DNA of 20,362 bases from Symbiodinium natans (lineage: Eukaryota; Sar; Dinophyceae; Suessiales; Symbiodiniaceae). The stretch is taken from the NCBI GenBank assembly GCA_905221605.1, contig CAJNDS010001388.1, forward strand, positions 1 to 20,362, in the 5' to 3' direction. Below are positions 19,455 to 20,362 of this stretch, piece after piece. The notes beneath the pieces are model-generated. The model saw nothing but the letters and a program-made list of their open reading frames with translations. It did no database searches and had not been told where the DNA came from. A program made the translations under genes and the position numbers. Position 1 is the first letter of the stretch, and each line of letters begins with the position of its first letter.

Positions 19455-20362
19455 ATGGTCGACAAGGCCTTGAAAATGCGAAACCATGATTTGATCGAAA
19501 AGACCTTCTCAACTTGAAAACATGATTTGGTCGAAAAGACCTTCTCAACTTGAAACCATGATTTGACCGAAAATGACTTCTAAATTAGAAAATAAGATTT
19601 GATCGAAAAGACCTTCTCAATTTGAAATCATGATTTAGTCGAAAAAGCTTTCTAGACTTGAAATCATGATTTGATCGAAAGGTCTTCTAGACTTGAAAAC
19701 ATGATTTGATCAAAAAAGCCTTCTAGACTTGATACCATGATTTCGTCGAAAACTTCTAATCTTGAATCCATGATTTGGTCGAAAAAATCTTCTAAATTTG
19801 AAGCCATGATTTGGCCGAAAAGGCCTTAAAACTTGAATTCATGATTTGGTCGACAAGACCTTCTAAACTTGAAACCATGATTTGGACGAAAAGGTCTTAA
19901 AATTTGAAACCATGATTTGGTCGAAAAGACCTTCTCAACTTGAAAATATGATTTGGTCGAAAAGACCCTTCTAAGCTTGAAGCATGATTTGGTCGAAAAG
20001 ACCTTAAAACTTGAAGCCATGATTTGGTCGAAAAGACCTTCTAGATTTGACACCATGATTTCGTCGAAAAGATCTTCTCAATTTCAAATCATGATTTGGT
20101 CGAAAAGGCCTTCTAATCTTGAAGTCATGATTTGGCCGAAAAGGCCTTTCAAGCTTGAAGCCATGATTTGATCGAAAAGACCTTCTCAATTTGAAGCCAT
20201 GGTTTGGTCGAAAAGACCTTAAAACTTGAAACCATATTTGATCGAAATGACCTTTTAAATTGAAAAATCTCGACCAAGATTTGGTCGAAAAGACCTTCTC
20301 AACTTGAAACCATGATTTGGTCAAACCAACCTTCTAATCTTGAAACCATGATTTGGTCGAAA
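19455..20362 (+). repeat. Family II 36-bp satellite, array 5 (cut by the window)
   Basis: About 25 monomers follow island B2. They are collinear with 10906-11800 behind island B1 and show single-base differences only. The array continues beyond the window. Confidence 0.93.

Larger units (their letters stand above)
12778..20362 (+). repeat. Higher-order repeat, copy 2 (truncated by the window)
   Basis: This is the same order of arrays and islands as copy 1, with only scattered single-base differences visible by eye over most of its length. The window ends inside the array after island B2, about 900 bp in. That part corresponds to 10906-11800 of copy 1. Confidence 0.9.

Noticed and set aside
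3430-20362. Regular 36-bp repeats resembling a CRISPR array in repeat length
   Set aside because: Units are contiguous with no unique spacers, and no cas genes are present. The setting is a plant-type telomere. This is a eukaryotic satellite.

Overview
The window is a chromosome end made almost entirely of tandem repeats. I can support no protein-coding gene and no tRNA or rRNA gene. The heptamer CCCTAAA (TTTAGGG on the other strand) is the telomere repeat of most land plants. It also occurs in some green algae and a few other protists, so a plant or streptophyte origin is likely but not proven. The C-rich strand reads 5'->3' from the left, so the chromosome end lies to the left and the interior to the right. 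Nothing here lets me name the species.

Layout. Positions 1-263 hold a poly-C run, degenerate telomere repeats and a short sequence with a strong 21-bp foldback. Positions 264-557 are about 42 near-perfect CCCTAAA units. Positions 558 to about 3000 are a first subtelomeric satellite (family I). Its core landmark CGAAGAATCTAATCAT recurs every ~126-129 bp near the telomere, then with alternating ~128 and ~80 bp spacing, which builds a 208-bp composite unit. About 3.6 of these units (1655-2403) are virtually identical. The satellite decays inward, but the 208-bp register is still visible at 2681/2889. Positions ~3000-3430 are AT-rich and not visibly repetitive.

From ~3430 to the end, a second satellite (family II) takes over. 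Its monomer is 36 bp (12 codons long), with consensus first half TTCTAAACTTGAAACC and second half ATGATTTGGTCGAAAAGGCC. Four non-satellite islands of 562-576 bp interrupt it at 4476, 10339, 13024 and 18879. They alternate between two subtypes (A, B, A, B) and always sit at the same point of the monomer. Together they form a higher-order repeat of about 8.54 kb: island A, ~5.3 kb of array, island B, ~2.1 kb of array. One complete copy and most of a second are present. The islands carry conserved hairpins, two of which have nearly the same loop on different self-complementary arms. Internal duplications of 112, 171 and 301 bp record unequal exchange or conversion within the array.

Because 36 is a multiple of three, the satellite leaves one forward and two reverse frames open for long stretches. 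The resulting 60-194-residue reading frames are by-products of the repeat, not genes. The most interesting objects are the hairpin islands and the large higher-order repeat they punctuate.
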